The position numbers and the translations under genes are program-made. Below, piece after piece: positions 47,865-61,949 of a DNA stretch of 64,000 bases. Numbering within the stretch: the first letter of the stretch is position 1; every line of letters begins with the position of its first letter. The notes beneath the pieces were generated by a model, which was not told the DNA's origin, did not search any database, and saw only the letters and a list, made by a program, of their open reading frames with translations. Source of the DNA: Hysterangium stoloniferum (taxonomy: Eukaryota > Basidiomycota > Agaricomycetes > Hysterangiales > Hysterangiaceae); assembly GCA_015178975.1 (NCBI GenBank), contig WHVD01000269.1:1-64000 (forward strand). The letters run 5' to 3'.

Positions 47865-48000
47865 AACTCTGAAAACCTGGCGCCCCAGGCATACCAGGGG
47901 ACCGTTAGTTATGTACATAAGCATCCTGTTCCTTAGTTCGTCAAAAAATGCACGGTGGGCCAATAAACCCGGACCCAGTGAGCCTATTTGACAACAGCCT
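47865..48000 (+). mobile_element. Degenerate copia LTR fragment
   Basis: CCTGGCGCCCCAG near the left and ACCCAGTGAGCCTATTTGAC near the right parallel the two ends of the copia LTR at 50116-50358. Confidence 0.5.
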
Positions 48001-48059
48001 TTCAAATTCTGTCGGTCTTACATCCTTTCAGGGTAAAAAGCAATATCTCATCCACCCTT

Positions 48060-49420
48060 CGCCACTGACTTGAATCTCACGCTATAGATAGTGGCGCTTC
48101 ATAGTGGGATGTTCTTATTATGTTCACACAAGACACGGATGAATGTATGGATGTGCATCCGTGTATGCGCGTGCACATGTGTATACCGTGTATCGTTCGT
48201 AAATCCCATCCCTCTATCATAGCCACCTCTGGAGACGGCTCAGCCCCTCTTCCACTCGCCACTTGTCCCCTCAACTTTCGACTCCACTAAAGTCTCATAG
48301 ATGTCTATAACGATAAGAAAAGCATGACAGTTGGTCAAACGGCGATGTTTCATACCATGAGCCACCAACCCGGATCGTCCACATGTCGAAACAACTGCTC
48401 CGATAGTTGCCTCTATATCACTATCCACGGCAGCAAGTAATGCCCTTGAAAACCGGACGGTAGGAAAGCCGATGCCTTCTAGCGAGGCGGGGTTGGGCGG
48501 TTATAAGGGGGTGGGGGGATTATAGGGGAGAGGCTGGAGTTGGCGCGGCGATAATGTGTGAAGAAGCCAAGTAGGATAACTGTGGAATCAGAGGGAGTGT
48601 GAGGAGTGTAAATACAGCTAGACTCGACCAATACCTTAGATTCCGCCGAATTTGAACAGGAAGACGAGGGAAGCAGAGAAAGGGGATGAGTACAGACCAC
48701 TAAGTGTTCATCACAATTGCCATCCGGCATATTCCGCAATAACGTTCCCTGCGCACTCACGCAACCCCAGCCGTTGATACGGCATCGACAATGCCTCCAA
48801 GGCCGGGAAATCCATGCTCAAAGAATCACACTCGTCCACACGATACCGCACCTGCTTGCACAGAATACACGGCTCCATCGAAGATGTCAGCAGGCTCTGG
48901 CTGAGGCCCACTGCGCCGGGACATTTTTAGCTTGATTACATGGGACCTTCAGATACGCGGAGAAGTATCCCGCGTCATCTGTGTCATCATTAAGAATTCC
49001 CTGTCGCCTTTTCCAATGGGCCACCTGAACATTGTCGGTTTAGCCTTATTGGAATAGGGGAACTGGCGTCGGGGAGGGATGAATGAAGAGATGGCCGTCT
49101 ACTATCATTAGTTCCACAACCTCCGTTAGTACTGGGGCTGGAACGGGGACACGGGCATCAGGAGACGGAAAATGGGTACGGGGGTGCCATTGTCCGCCTG
49201 AGGAGTCCGCCATTTTGGCATCTGACGGTCAATACAGGACGCGTGGCGCTGGTTGGTGTAGGAACAGGCGTGGGTGAGAAAGGATAGGAGGTTGTATGTG
49301 CGGAAGGATCAAAGTCTGAATATTGATTGGAGGGGGGATCCCATGTAGCAGCTGGGTCGAATATTGATAAGTCCTGTCAGTCCTGTAGGGAAGACGGGGT
49401 CGAGGGATGACTCGACCCTT
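48060..49420 (-). other. CpG-rich region with several minus-strand open frames, unassigned
   Basis: Minus frames 48428-48240, 48760-48479, 48911-48711 and 49423-49229 have host-like base composition, and some proline/threonine-rich sequence near 49270-49080. They could be exons of one or two host genes. I recognise no domain and cannot join them. Confidence 0.25.
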
Positions 49421-49836
49421 CAAGAAATGACCTCCCTCTTTGTCCTTGAAAAGCCCAATACCTCACTATCGTCATAAGCTCATCCTGATCCTCCTCCTCC
49501 CGTTCAACAACAGCAAGCTTAGGAAGCGGCGGTCCGCTAAGGTTCTATCACTTCCCAACTCATACTCCCATGCTCACAGAAAAAAACAAACGTATTCGCT
49601 CGTTCAGGTTCGGTTCTTGCATTCTGCTCACATCCAGACCACACAGATGCCCTAGCATCCCAGAATGCAGTTGTACATGCATCGCCTCACATCCTTCCCA
49701 CGCCCTCTCTATCAAATCACGGGAGGCACATGTCGATACCTCTGGTGGATCCTATTAGATTGCGTCGTTAGCACGTAAGCAATATAAGTGGGATCTCACG
49801 TCGATTGGAAGAAAGGAGGACATAATTCTTTGTGAG

Positions 49837-50103
49837 ATGTCTCTGACAGACAAGTGCTGGAAATGCGAGAAGATCGAAGAAGATAAATGGGTGCAAGACG
49901 TAGGACGTGTCTTGGAGCAGGCTATTGGAAAGTGCCGCGCAGGGTGTCGCGCTGCCGCGCAACTGCTGGGACATGTTTCTTTTTTCAAAATCCATAGATA
50001 CTTCAACAATCTTTTATTGAAAATTTACCAAAATAAAATTATATTTGATACTATATCATCAAAACATGAGAACTGTTACATCTGGTGTACATTTTCCTGG
50101 TGA
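49837..50103 (+). other. Hypothetical small open frame
   Basis: 88 codons starting MSLTDKCWKCEKIEEDKW, cysteine-containing at the start and AT-rich at the end. The second half is probably not coding. Unrecognised. Confidence 0.2.
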
Positions 50104-50115
50104 AATATACCTTGT

Positions 50116-50358
50116 TGTAAGCCTGGCGCCCCAGTCTTACGCATTTTCCTTTTGTTCCATTCTTATTGTTCTGTCCTTATTGTTCTGTCCTTTTTGTTTC
50201 TAGCACATATATATAGTCTAGGTAGTTTTCCATCTCTTTAGACTTACTGTATACTGCCTGCCATGTATACTGCCCACTAGTTCATCGAGCAATACACCGT
50301 GGTCCTATCAACCCGTGTGACCTGGACCCCAGTGATCCCATTTGACGACGGGATTACA
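50116..50358 (+). mobile_element. Solo LTR of a Ty1/copia-type element
   Basis: 243 bp, TGTAAGCCTGG...GGGATTACA, with perfect CTTGT target duplications. A second copy lies at 58045-58268. The copia assignment is inferred from the short LTR and TGTAA/TTACA ends. Confidence 0.88.
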
Positions 50359-50514
50359 CTTGTGCACCACTTTAATTGGCACATACTTAGTTTTAGCCCT
50401 TCCTTGAGTGGTATTAATTCTCAAATAAACTTATTAAGCCTTAAATAATTAAATGTAACTTCTAATGACATGGGTTCTAGGTTTACCTGAAAAACTTGCA
50501 TGTCGCGGCAGTTG

Positions 50515-51060
50515 CCTTCTGTGAAGAGTGGTGGATTCTGACCACTCTATATACGAAGAATAGTGTTTATTCAACTACTATTAGAGAGTATTGACCGTCA
50601 GTACAATACTATAGACTACTAGACTGTTAGTACTAGTATAAGAACGCACTGCACGCCTCAAGAGCAACTGTATAGTTGCTCGTGACGGCTTAGAACAGTA
50701 AGATAATGAGTTGACCTTTTACGGTACAACTAGTAGCTAGAAATAAGAAATATACTCAGCTAAAGACTGAGTGTCTAGGATAGAGTATTAGTAGCGTGAG
50801 TCGACTACGGTGTCGACGAGCGCAAAGTCTTGAAAGCGGAACTCGACCTTAGCGGTTCGAGTCCAAAAGGCTATTAGTAGACTAGAGAATGCTACCCTTA
50901 TGGTAGCTGAGATACTACCCTTGACACCTCTCGCTATTCGACGTCTGAGTCGTTACGAAGTGGTGTCTGCTGGGTAAAAGTTGTCTCTGATTTAGCGCTG
51001 AGAGCACCCATAGATATACACAAGACTTCGAACTAAGAAATACGGGTATGCTCGAAGATC
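50515..51060. other. Hairpin-rich non-coding stretch
   Basis: At least six short perfect stems occur in about 400 bp: 50525-50532/50541-50548, 50607-50612/50635-50640, 50662-50669/50674-50681, 50754-50759/50767-50772, 50800-50805/50812-50817 and 50891-50896/50902-50907. The stretch is rich in CTAG and has no long open frame. GGTTCGAGTCC near 50855 matches a tRNA B-box, but no tRNA arm pairs around it. It may be a structured RNA or a decayed palindromic element. Confidence 0.45.
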
Positions 51061-51313
51061 TAGAGAGTTAGGGAAAAAGAGTAAGAACTAAATAATAAAA
51101 TACTATAATATATGTATTATTCCACAGTCCAATCATGATATATGCATACCCTTCACACCTTCCTAATTAGGAAGGTAACTGCTGCGACCTTCTCCAAGCA
51201 TGTGATTCATCAATCTTTCTAAAGTGATTGCTAACAACTCAGAAGTAGGATCTGAAAGTGGTGGTCAGTCAGTAGGTGGAGAATTTTCAACATCTTTGCC
51301 CTTGTTGGGGGCC

Positions 51314-52195
51314 TGTTAAGTTCCGGATCTTGGGGCAGATATTCCGGGGATATTCCGGACACTTCCCAGAAATATGTCCTCGGAGTTTCGGAGAATTAGT
51401 CCGGGAGTTTCCGGGGATTAGTAACGGGAGTATCGGAATATTACCAGAGTACAGATGGACTTGGCTTCAGCTTATGTGCTGTGCCCTCGTGCACTCACTT
51501 GGGTGTCCATATTTCAGAGGATGAATATATGTCGGAATGTTTACGGATACTTGGAAGTTCCGGGAGTTCCGGATATTGAGCGTACAGAGAGACAGAAGAG
51601 ATACAAACTAATTCGAGATTAAAACTAAAGAGTAAGTACATGGTTATGGAAGACTATATAGATGTTCCAGTAATTGTACTACAAATCTAGAAGTATAATA
51701 AGACAGATTAGGATGAAGATTCCGAAATGGGAATACAACAAGAACAATAAACAAGCGAATGAATAACTGTTAACCTGTCAGTTACTAAATACGGAACAAG
51801 GATGAGGTTCGGAAATATGGAAACTATAAATGTTCCATAGTCGGAAGTCAGGTCGGATTTTGAGGTGGATGTCAGAAAGTCGGATCAGAGACTTGGGGTG
51901 GAAAGTCGGATTAGAGATGGGAGTCTGACTGGGAGTCTGACCAGGAGTCTGACTGGGAGTCTGACCGGGAGTCTGACCGGGAGTCTGACCGGGAGTCTGA
52001 CCGGGAGTCTGACTGGGAGTCTGACCGGAAATCTGACCGGAAGTCTGACCGGAAGTCTGACTGGAAGTCTGACTGGAAATCACCTTGAAGGGATGAGGAT
52101 CAGGTTGCAGTGGATTCCGGATCTTGATACTGGTCCGGAAGATGGTTTGGAAGTTGGAAGTCGGATATTGAAATATCCGGGAACGGGTCATAACA
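51314..52195 (-). mobile_element. Solo LTR, family f
   Basis: 882 bp, TGTTAAGTTCC...GTCATAACA, with perfect GGGCC target duplications. Core TTGGCTTCAGCTTATGTGC at about 51462. It contains the minisatellite at 51910-52085. Confidence 0.93.
51910..52085. repeat. 12-bp minisatellite inside the family-f LTR
   Basis: About 15 copies of GGGAGTCTGACC and close variants. The 12-bp period keeps long frames open on both strands (GSLT or QTPG repeats), which makes the ORFs there misleading. Confidence 0.9.
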
Positions 52196-53228
52196 GGGCC
52201 ACAGACTTGTCCTTGTGCTCAGATTCATCAGGGTTTCCTGGGACTTCTTCAATATGGGGTTCAACTGTGGCATCTGGCTGGTTCATGAGTGTCTGGCTGG
52301 TATACAAAGTAAGTGGGGAATGAAGAGTCTAGGAGGATATCTGAAAACTATTAAGTATACAAAATTCTAATATACTCTAAAAGGTCATTTAAACATCTGG
52401 GATGTGATTCAAACATAATTTGGTTTTTAAAGCTTTCAAAAAGCTTTAAAACTCTCTTGTACATTACAAACTAAAGAATCTTTCTGGCCATGAGTAGACA
52501 ATAAAAAAAATTAGTAGTTTGAAACACTAATACTTTTAAAAAATAGATACCTTTAGATAGTCCATTCCATGTATATGTATATCATTGGGACTTCTAAATA
52601 CATGTGTTACTTTAGAATGGATCTGTCAATCTGAACAGATGCCCACTTGATTCAACATACCCAGAATATATAGGTGATTTCACCCAACTAAGAAAGCCAC
52701 AGGACAAAGAATTTCCAATTATATATCACATATTTTACTAGGAAATAACTACAGTTTAGCTTTTAAAAAACAAATTAATAACAAAAGTATTAGCAAGTAT
52801 TTACATAACTTGGAAAACCATATACAATAGGTTCTATTAATAGACTCTGAATTGTTTAGAATGTAATATGGAGCCTCCACCCTGATAATTAAGTCCAATA
52901 TCCCTTCTGTTAGTAGAAGTACTATCCCCTGGACAGATGACTGCCAATTTATCCCCCATTGGAATGTTGTATTATCTTGGATCAGTATGAGCTTTATTTA
53001 TATGTATGTCAGCCTGACCTGGAGCTGAGGAGTGATTGGTTGGTCTCTCAGACATGTCATGGCCTGTTTATAGATGTGAACAAAAGGATTAAATTCTAAC
53101 ATTATATCTGGTAATTGAGAAAGGGTTGTAGCATTGATTCCTTTGTCATGGTTACATGCATACCTATGCTCTAATGCAATATCTGTTTCATAAAAGTAGA
53201 GCTGAGCATAGGAAGGTGTTTGACCATG
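52196..53228. other. AT-rich intergenic region
   Basis: No gene, LTR or repeat boundary could be supported on either strand. Confidence 0.6.
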
Positions 53229-54037
53229 TGTTACGACCGGACAATCCCGCCGGACTCCGGGCACTAACCCATACGCCCCCACCCGCTACAAGCACCAATC
53301 GTCTGTTTATAGGATTTCCCGCCCAGACTCCATTACGTCAAGACTTGTTACATTCGACCACATTACGACACATATCAGTAACCGGACTTCCCCTGGACTC
53401 CGTCTCTGTCTATGTCCGTCTTCGTCCCACGCATCAGTCACCGGTCCCCGCTCAGAATCCCGTCACCGCTCTAATCGAGCCCCGTTCCCGTTTTAGTCAA
53501 ATGACCTGTCACTCCACTCCCGCTCCGTTTCCCGTTATGGGTTATGCTTTGTCACGATTCGGATTCTGCTCCGTTCCATCCCGTTCCTAACACCAAACTT
53601 GGTGTTTACATTTCCCGTTTTATGTTTTGTTAGTTTCATTTTGCCATTACTGGATTTGGTATGTTATTCATTCCATGGTCTATATAAACTGGCAGATGTT
53701 GTACATACAATCCAGTCATAAAATTAGCTTAGATTCCCCCCAGTAATCTAATATATTTTCCGCTCTAAAACCCTACTCTCATCAGACCGCTCACACTAGT
53801 TGGAGCCCACGGGCTCCGGCGCATCTATCTCTCTCAACTATCTCGACTCACGACCCACGACCTCCGACCTATGACTTATGACTTACAAACCCTGCCCGGA
53901 CTCCCCGGGATTCCCATCCGCCTGCTTGAAATTGGACAATACGATCTAGCGAGGGTGCAGCCTATAAGCTGAAGCCAAGTCCTACCGGATATCCCGCGGG
54001 TTTCTCCAGAGACCCGGCCTGTGTGTGTATCCTAACA
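53229..54037 (+). mobile_element. Solo LTR, family a
   Basis: 809 bp, TGTTACGACCGG...TATCCTAACA, with perfect CCATG target duplications. Close to 8558-9376. Confidence 0.93.
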
Positions 54038-54499
54038 CCATGGAAGAGTCTACTGAGCTCTGGTAAATAGATATTTTTTGCATCTCAGAATTATACAGTT
54101 AGACATGATGGAAAAATGTTCAATGAGTTTGTTATTAAAAATAGTATGAGTTGACATATTGTAATACACAATCTACAAGGGTTTAATAGACTTGTAAAAG
54201 AGTACTTGTGTGTCAACCAATGTGTCAGTTAGTGAACCATCTGCTGACATGATAGGTTGGTTGGTGATAGTTTAGGTGTACATGGTCCACAATTTGCATT
54301 TTCATATAAAGGGGTAAAGGAGATGACCTGCTCCTAGGAGAAGGGCATTTCATCATCATTTCCCACATTTTCTTGATTAGGTCCAAGTTTAATGCTCCTC
54401 CTATGTGCACTTAGGTAGCTGTAAATAATTTACCCACCTTATTCCACACTTTAATTGTATTAAATAAGGACAATATCAATGCTCGCATGTCTGGCTCCA

Positions 54500-55989
54500 T
54501 GGTAGGACTGGAAAAAACCACCAGGCTCCAGACCCCATCCTACATGCACCTGACTCTCTATACCCACCAGGTGACAGTTCCTGGTGGCCATCCATGCAAG
54601 CTTTCTCCCTCAGATATTCATTATTCCCTCTAACAAATCACTTCTCAGAAGGCAGAACATGCCACTGAGGTGACCAAAATCCTTCAAAATATGACTGGAG
54701 AGTCCATTTCAGTGAAGACTGTTCATAGAGCACTCAAGAAGGCTGGAATGAGGGCTGTGGTGGAGAGAAAAGGCCTTTACTCACTAAGAGGCATAGGAAG
54801 GCAAGGATGGACTCTGCTCTGGCACACAAGGACTGGACTGTGGATAGATAAGACAAAAATCAATTGTTTGGAGTCAGATGGGAGGAAGTAGGTGTGGAAA
54901 AGGGCAGGAGAGGGGCTCAGTGATAGGGTGGCTGAGGGTACAATCAGGTTTGGAGGAGGAAATCTGATGTTGTGAGGCTGTATGTTGTGGGAAGGACCAG
55001 GATATTCCACCAAAATTGATGGAAGGATGGATGCTGACCTTTATGGTAGCATTATGGAAGATGAACTTCAAGAAATCATGGAGTATTATGGCAAGAACAC
55101 AGGGAATGTGGTCTTTCACCAAGACAATGACCCCAAACACAAGAGCAAAAAGGCCACCAATTGGTTTAAAGACAATGGATTTGTGGTCATAGTATGCCCA
55201 CCTCAGTCTGCTGACCTTAATCCAATTGAACACCTCTGGTATTACCTCAAAAGGACGCTGGGTGGCACCCAAGAGTATTCATGAGTTGTCGGAGAGGGTT
55301 CAGACAGAGTGGGAGAAAATCCCTGCCTCTACTTGTCAGAAATTGATAGAGAGTATGCCTAGAAGGGTTGAGGCTGTTTTGAAGGCCAAGGGAGGCTATA
55401 CCAAGTACTAGATTGTTTAATTTGTATTTTTTTTATACCAGGGACAAAACCCTTCCAATGTGATTTTATTAGTGTTTTATTTATAGCATGGGAAATACTA
55501 ATGCTTATGTCATAATATTTTAAGGGCATATAGATAACATATAGACCTAACCAACCTCCAAATTTCAGGTCTGTATCTAGAGTAGCTCTTGAGTTATTCA
55601 AAAATCTTTGCACAACTAAAAATCATTAGAATGGTTTTGTCCCTCACTGTAGTCTAGCTAATTTTGTGCATACAATCCAGTCAGAAAATCAACTTAGTTC
55701 TCACCCAGTAACTTAAGATATATCCCACTCCATCCCCATCTCTCATCTTTGTATCACAATGCTATTAACCTTGCCAGAGCCCACAGGCCTTCTGACTGGT
55801 CTCCCGACCAAACAACTGTTTGACCTATTGACCTATCAACTACTCCTAGACTCCCCAGGTTTTCGGTCCACCTGTTTGAAATTGGACACCACAATCTTGT
55901 GAGGGTGCAGCCTATAAGCTGAAGCCAAGTCCTACCAGATTATCTGTGGGTTTCTCCAGAAACCCTCTATGAGCCTGCACATCCCTTAA
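54500..55989 (+). mobile_element. Family-b-like LTR relic split by a Tc1 element
   Basis: The left part (about 54505-54575, GGACTGGAAAAAACCACC) and right part (about 55655-55989, ending CCCTTAACA and carrying the shared core near 55915) belong to one LTR. A Tc1 element lies between them. Confidence 0.65.
54580..55652 (+). mobile_element. Tc1-type transposon, 5'-truncated
   Basis: Transposase remains occupy about 54670-55411: GESISVKTVHRALKKAG, then the DD34E core with VFHQDNDPKHKS and ADLNPIEHLW, ending GGYTKY at 55411. At least one stop and one frameshift interrupt it, and the N-terminal helix-turn-helix is missing. The 3' end carries CAGGGACAAAACCCTTCCAATG (about 55438) and, about 190 bp on, its inverted partner ending GTCCCTCACTGTA at 55652, where TA fits the Tc1 target. 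Confidence 0.85.
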
Positions 55990-56199
55990 CACTCCAATAC
56001 TGTATCTGGCCACACAGAGCCATTTATCGGACAGGTCCCTTGAGGGTCCAGAAATATAATGTGGAGAAATAACTTTAAACAAGAATAAGCCAAGGGTAGA
56101 TGGGCCTACATCTCCGGGGTGACTAGATTACTGTCAGACACTGACATTAATAAAGGGGAAGTGAGACATTAAAAATCCTGACACATTTCCACAACCACC

Positions 56200-56873
56200 C
56201 CCTGTCCCAAATTGAGTTACTATTGTCACGAAGGGTTTAACACCATTTATCAGTGGACTTCCCTGCTTACTGATCATCAAATTGTGTGCAGGGACACCCT
56301 TAATCCCACTTTTCTCTATGCAAAGTGGTGCATATACTCTCCATCTATCAGATGAACGTGAACCCCACCACCCCAGCTGAAAGGCCTGAAAATAATGTGT
56401 GCTAGCGAAGCCACAAATTTTAATGTGGCTGTGGAAAAGGCCAGGACATGGCTCAGTGACAGGCTGGTTCTTTCTCAGCTCAACCATCAGTAGTTCAAGC
56501 CTTCTCCCGCCTAGAATCCATGTCGGAGTATTGCATCGCTCGGAGTGATAAATTTACCGCACCGTTGGAAATCGATCATCGGCTATATTTCTTTAAAGAG
56601 GGCTTCGCTTCTGATTACTGTGCCACTTCCCTGGGCATAGTACCGGCATTGCTTTAGGCTCCTTAAACTCGTATTATGATCTCCCATTGCCCGCCTGTTC
56701 TTTGGTACATGTGTTTATCTTCTTTCAACAATATCCTTTTGGCCAGTGGGGGTAGTTCAAAATTGTCGTCCGCTTCATCAGACCAAAGGTTGGTGCCAGC
56801 TGCCATTGAGTTTTATTCCGAAATAAAGTGGAGGATGAATCGATAATAAAGATATACACCATCCTGACGGAAC
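56200..56873 (-). repeat. Inverted-repeat arm 1
   Basis: About 670 bp nearly identical to the reverse complement of 61263-61940. Both arms hold the same open frame starting MVELRKNQPVTEPCP, identical for about 100 residues. The inner end begins CCGTCAGGATGGTGTATATC in arm orientation and directly replaces the 3' part of the ISWI gene. Element type unknown. Confidence 0.85.
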
Positions 56874-56908
56874 GGTAATCAGCTGGAAAACGTAGACCTG
56901 TTTCATCT

Positions 56909-57919
<1,011 letters not shown>

Positions 57920-58044
57920 CTATCAGGGCGATTGTATTCATCAATGGCAGCTATTCGGGACAGCTATTCGGTCTTCATGGGCTGTACCCCCGTCTATTCT
58001 ACAATGTGCTGTATGAAACCGGATAGTCAAAATGGCAGACGAGG

Positions 58045-58268
58045 TGTAAGCCTGGTGCCCCAGTCTTACACATTCTCCTTTTGTTTCACTCTTTTGTGCC
58101 ACTCCTTTTGTTCTAGCACGTGATCACAGCACATATAAGCCTAGGTAGTTTTCCTTTCTCTTACCTTACCGTATGCTGCATCTGCCTGTATCCTTTCTTG
58201 TTCTGGACAATACACCGTGGTCCTGTCAACTTGTGTGACCAGTGATCCCAATTGACGACGGGATTACA
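58045..58268 (+). mobile_element. Solo copia-type LTR in an ISWI intron
   Basis: 224 bp, TGTAAGCCTGG...GGGATTACA, homologous to 50116-50358. Flanks CGAGG and CGAGA. The insertion lies between a GTACCGTGC donor and a CATACAG acceptor of the gene. Confidence 0.85.
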
Positions 58269-60655
58269 CGAGAACAAATAGAGACAGATTACGCACGGTA
58301 CCGCCGGAAAGTGCAATAGTCTTCTAAAATGTCTAGGACACGACTCATTTGACTGAATACGAGAACGCGAGAGCCTTTGGCTTTCATTTGGTGTAGGAGC
58401 TTGTCTAGGATAATCATTTTGCCGCAGTTGTCTATGAGGTGCTCATCGGTCGTGTAGGGAGGGCCAGGTTCCTAAGGGATCCGGAGTGAAAGAACAACTA
58501 AGTAACACAATAGCATAGAGACATACAGCTCCATCAAACAAGTATGGGTGGCAAGTCACTGCATGAGGGAGGTATCGGTATCTTCCACAAAGACAATGAG
58601 AAGACAATTCCCAACCTTTTCGAAGTTGCATGACGATGTTCATCAGCCTCGTCTTCGTCTTACCTTCCTTCTTACCACTTAAGCCTAGGCTTCCATTGAA
58701 TTCAAGTGCACAACCGAGCGGTGTGTGTGTACATACCAGTTACAGCATCTATATCTTTCTCTAGCACTGATCGATACCATTTCTTTTGCATGTCAATTAG
58801 ACCCGACGTATATATTGATTTCCTTTTCTAGATACGCAATTCAGACTCGTCTCCATCTGCATAATCTTGAAAACACTCACCAGGCAAAAGGTTTTTCTCT
58901 ACATCAACCTTCACCCTCCGCAGCAAGAACGGGGGCAGAATCTTATGCAAAGCTTCCACAACCTTCTTGCTCGCATCCTCTCCCGATCCCAATCTATCAT
59001 CATTGTGCAAGAAACTATCCAAATTTTTAAAGTCCGAGAAGATCTCCGGACAGATGAAGTTGAGGAGTGAAAAGAGTTCTTGGAGGTTGTTTTGAAGTGG
59101 TGTACCAGTGATGAGCATGCGACCACGGGAAATGAGTATGCGCACAATCTGGGAGAGAATAGAATCGACATTTTTAATCCGGTGGGCTTCGTCGATCACG
59201 ATGTATGAAAAGGAAAACTTCTTGAATACGTTCTTCTCTCGGAGACACATCTCATAAGAGGTAATGCAAACTTCGAATTTCTGAGGCAGTAGCCGTGAAG
59301 CCACAATCTCCGCCTACACGTCGTCTGGTCAGTGGCTGTGACAAACGTCCATGAATACAGTACACGGACCCTTTCTTTTCTGGTACCAGTCAGAACTAAA
59401 ACTTCAAAGTCGGGTACCCATTTTGCAAACTCTCGCGCCCAGTTTTGCAATGTACTCTTTCGGACCACGATAAGATGCGGTCCGGGCATATCTCGATAGT
59501 GCTTGAGGTAAGCCAAGAATGACAGAGTTTGAAGGGTCTTTCCAACACCCATCTCGTCTGCCAGAATACCATTAAGACCATTATGATGCAGTGATACCAT
59601 CCCGTTAAGCCCTTGAATCTGGTAGTCACGCATTTTCCCTCCGTGAATGACTGCTGCCAAGTATTAGTATCATAGACAGCATAAAAAGATGCATAAAATA
59701 CCTGCATGGTGGCGGGTCCTCGAAGACAAATGGTTGATCATCGCTGTCAACTGCCCGCTCTCCACCTTTTAGCATTTCTTTGTCCTTTTCCTTTCCACTT
59801 TCCCAATGTTGTTTGTCATTTTCAGCGCTACAAATGTAACAGAAAAATCAATCGCGTCGAATACGTGTATAACACAATGCACAAGTACTTACGTAGCCTT
59901 TTTCCGCCCACGCCCTTTTGGCTTAGGCTCCGCGTCCATCAGCGCTGCATACTCAGGATCTCGGGGGCGCGCTGCGAACAAGTCAGAGAGTAAAAACGGG
60001 AGTCTCAACCAGTACCAACGAACCTTTACATCTACAAAATGACGGAAAAGATCTGTCTGTCCAAGCAGATATAAGTTTCGCTTGATAGAATCCGTCATCT
60101 ATCCGAAGCCCGTCAAAACATTCATAAATCACGTCCAAATACCTTCGCCTTATCCATTTATTTCCTGTTATTAACAAGGTGTCCCTCTTGAATCTTCCTG
60201 AAACTCCGCTTCTGCCGCTTTTCCGCTGCTTCAACCTTTTGGGTGACCCGAGATGGTGACATTGGCTCATCAGGGAACTGGGAGAAAAACGTGTCAAGTG
60301 CTATTAATTTAAAGCCATAAATACAACAACATATAACGCCACATTTTTTCTTACCCCTTCCGGTGCCTCCAAATCAGATTCCAATTCGTCCATTTTGCTT
60401 TCTTGTCCCTCAATGGCCGAGCGCATGCTTAGGTCCTCATACGGGCGTTCGCTCACCTAATAAAATATAAAGTTAAACCACAGAGAACACGTATGTGACG
60501 TGAAAAAAAGAATTTACCTGGCGGGAGATATCATTACTATCGGGAATTACATCACTTAGCTTGTCCTCTTCCATAGCAGGTGGCGGTGCGAGAGTCTGTA
60601 TCAATGAAATTAGATCGCCTGGTACCACTTACTAGATAGTACTACGTACACTCAT

Positions 60656-61262
60656 ATTTATGAGAAGTGTTTAGTCGCGGTTGATGACGGGCGTGCTAGT
60701 GGAAGAGGAGAGGAATTTATGAGGCTGTGACAGATGTGACAGCCCATCAGGTGGCGGACTTAAAGACCTTCAATCTAAATCTTAAAAATCCCAAGGAGGA
60801 GGCAGCTATAGATTCGAAGAAGAATGTTTCCAGAACGTAAATTTCACAATTTGACCCCAATATTATTATAACAATAAACGTCAATTATTTAGTAGTAGTA
60901 GTTCTGAACCCGACAGTACAGATGGCAGCGCCAAATTAATATTGTTATCACTTTTCCTCAATTCACCCATTCAACCAAAGGTGCATGGCAATACTACTTC
61001 AATTTCCCACTTGAAATCCGGTTTTTGTGGAGGGCTCCTGGATATCAGGTCCAAACATTGCCACCCAAATGAGGTGAACGCTATTACCAAGTTCGCCACA
61101 AACAGGTCATTATCGACAATCCGGGGGATCTTGAAGGATTAAGACATGTCTATGTAATTTCTAGTACAACTAAATTGTATTTATTTTCTCTCTCTTGCTC
61201 CACACATTAATAAGAACCAAAGGCTGCGAGATATTGCTGTCAAGCACCTTCGCCCATCATTT
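60656..61262. other. Upstream region of ISWI, no further gene
   Basis: This probably contained the ISWI promoter. A 66-codon plus-strand frame (60942-61142) is unrecognised. Confidence 0.5.
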
Positions 61263-61940
61263 CCGTCAGGATGGTGTATATCTTTATTATCGATTCATCC
61301 TCCACTTTATTTCGGAATAAAACTCAACGGCAGCTGGCGCCAACCTTTGGTCTGATGAAGCGGACGACAATTTTGAACTACCCCCACTGGCCGAAGGGAT
61401 ATTGTTGAAAGAAGATAAACACATGTACCAAAGAACAGGCGGGCAATGGGAGATCATAATACGAGTTTAAGGAGCCTAAAGCAATGCCGGTACTATGCCC
61501 AGGGAAGTGGCACAGTAATCAGAAGCGAAGCCCTCTTTAAAGAAACATAGCCGATGATCGATTTCCAACGGTGCGGTAAATTTATCACTCCGAGCGATGC
61601 AATACTCCGACATGGATTCTAGGCGGGAGAAGGCTTGAACTACTGATGGTTGAGCTGAGAAAGAACCAGCCTGTCACTGAGCCCTGTCCTGCCCTTTTCC
61701 ACAGCCACATTAAAATTTGTGGCTTCGCTAGCACACATTATTTTCAGGCCTTTCAGCTGGGGTGGTGGGGTTCACGTTCATCTGATAGATGGAGAGTATA
61801 TGCACCACTTTGCATAGAGAAAAGTGGGATTAAGGGTGTCCCTGCACACAATTTGATGATCAGTAAGCAGGGAAGTCTGCTGATAAATGGTGTTAAACCC
61901 TTCGTGACAATAGTAACTCAATTCGGGACAGGAGGTGACC
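61263..61940 (+). repeat. Inverted-repeat arm 2
   Basis: Reverse-complement partner of 56200-56873. It ends at GGGACAGGAGGTG, a few bases before the Tc1 end at 61950. The open frame 61646-61987 is the same as in arm 1, then runs into the Tc1 end. Confidence 0.85.
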
Positions 61941-61949
61941 CAGCTATAA

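Noticed and set aside
50840-50870. tRNA gene around GGTTCGAGTCC
   Set aside because: The flanking five bases do not pair into a T stem and no acceptor or anticodon arm is found.
51865-52323. 152-codon repeat protein
   Set aside because: It is produced by the 12-bp minisatellite within a solo LTR; both strands are open.
60942-61142. 66-codon plus frame upstream of ISWI
   Set aside because: Unrecognised, short and not supported by context.
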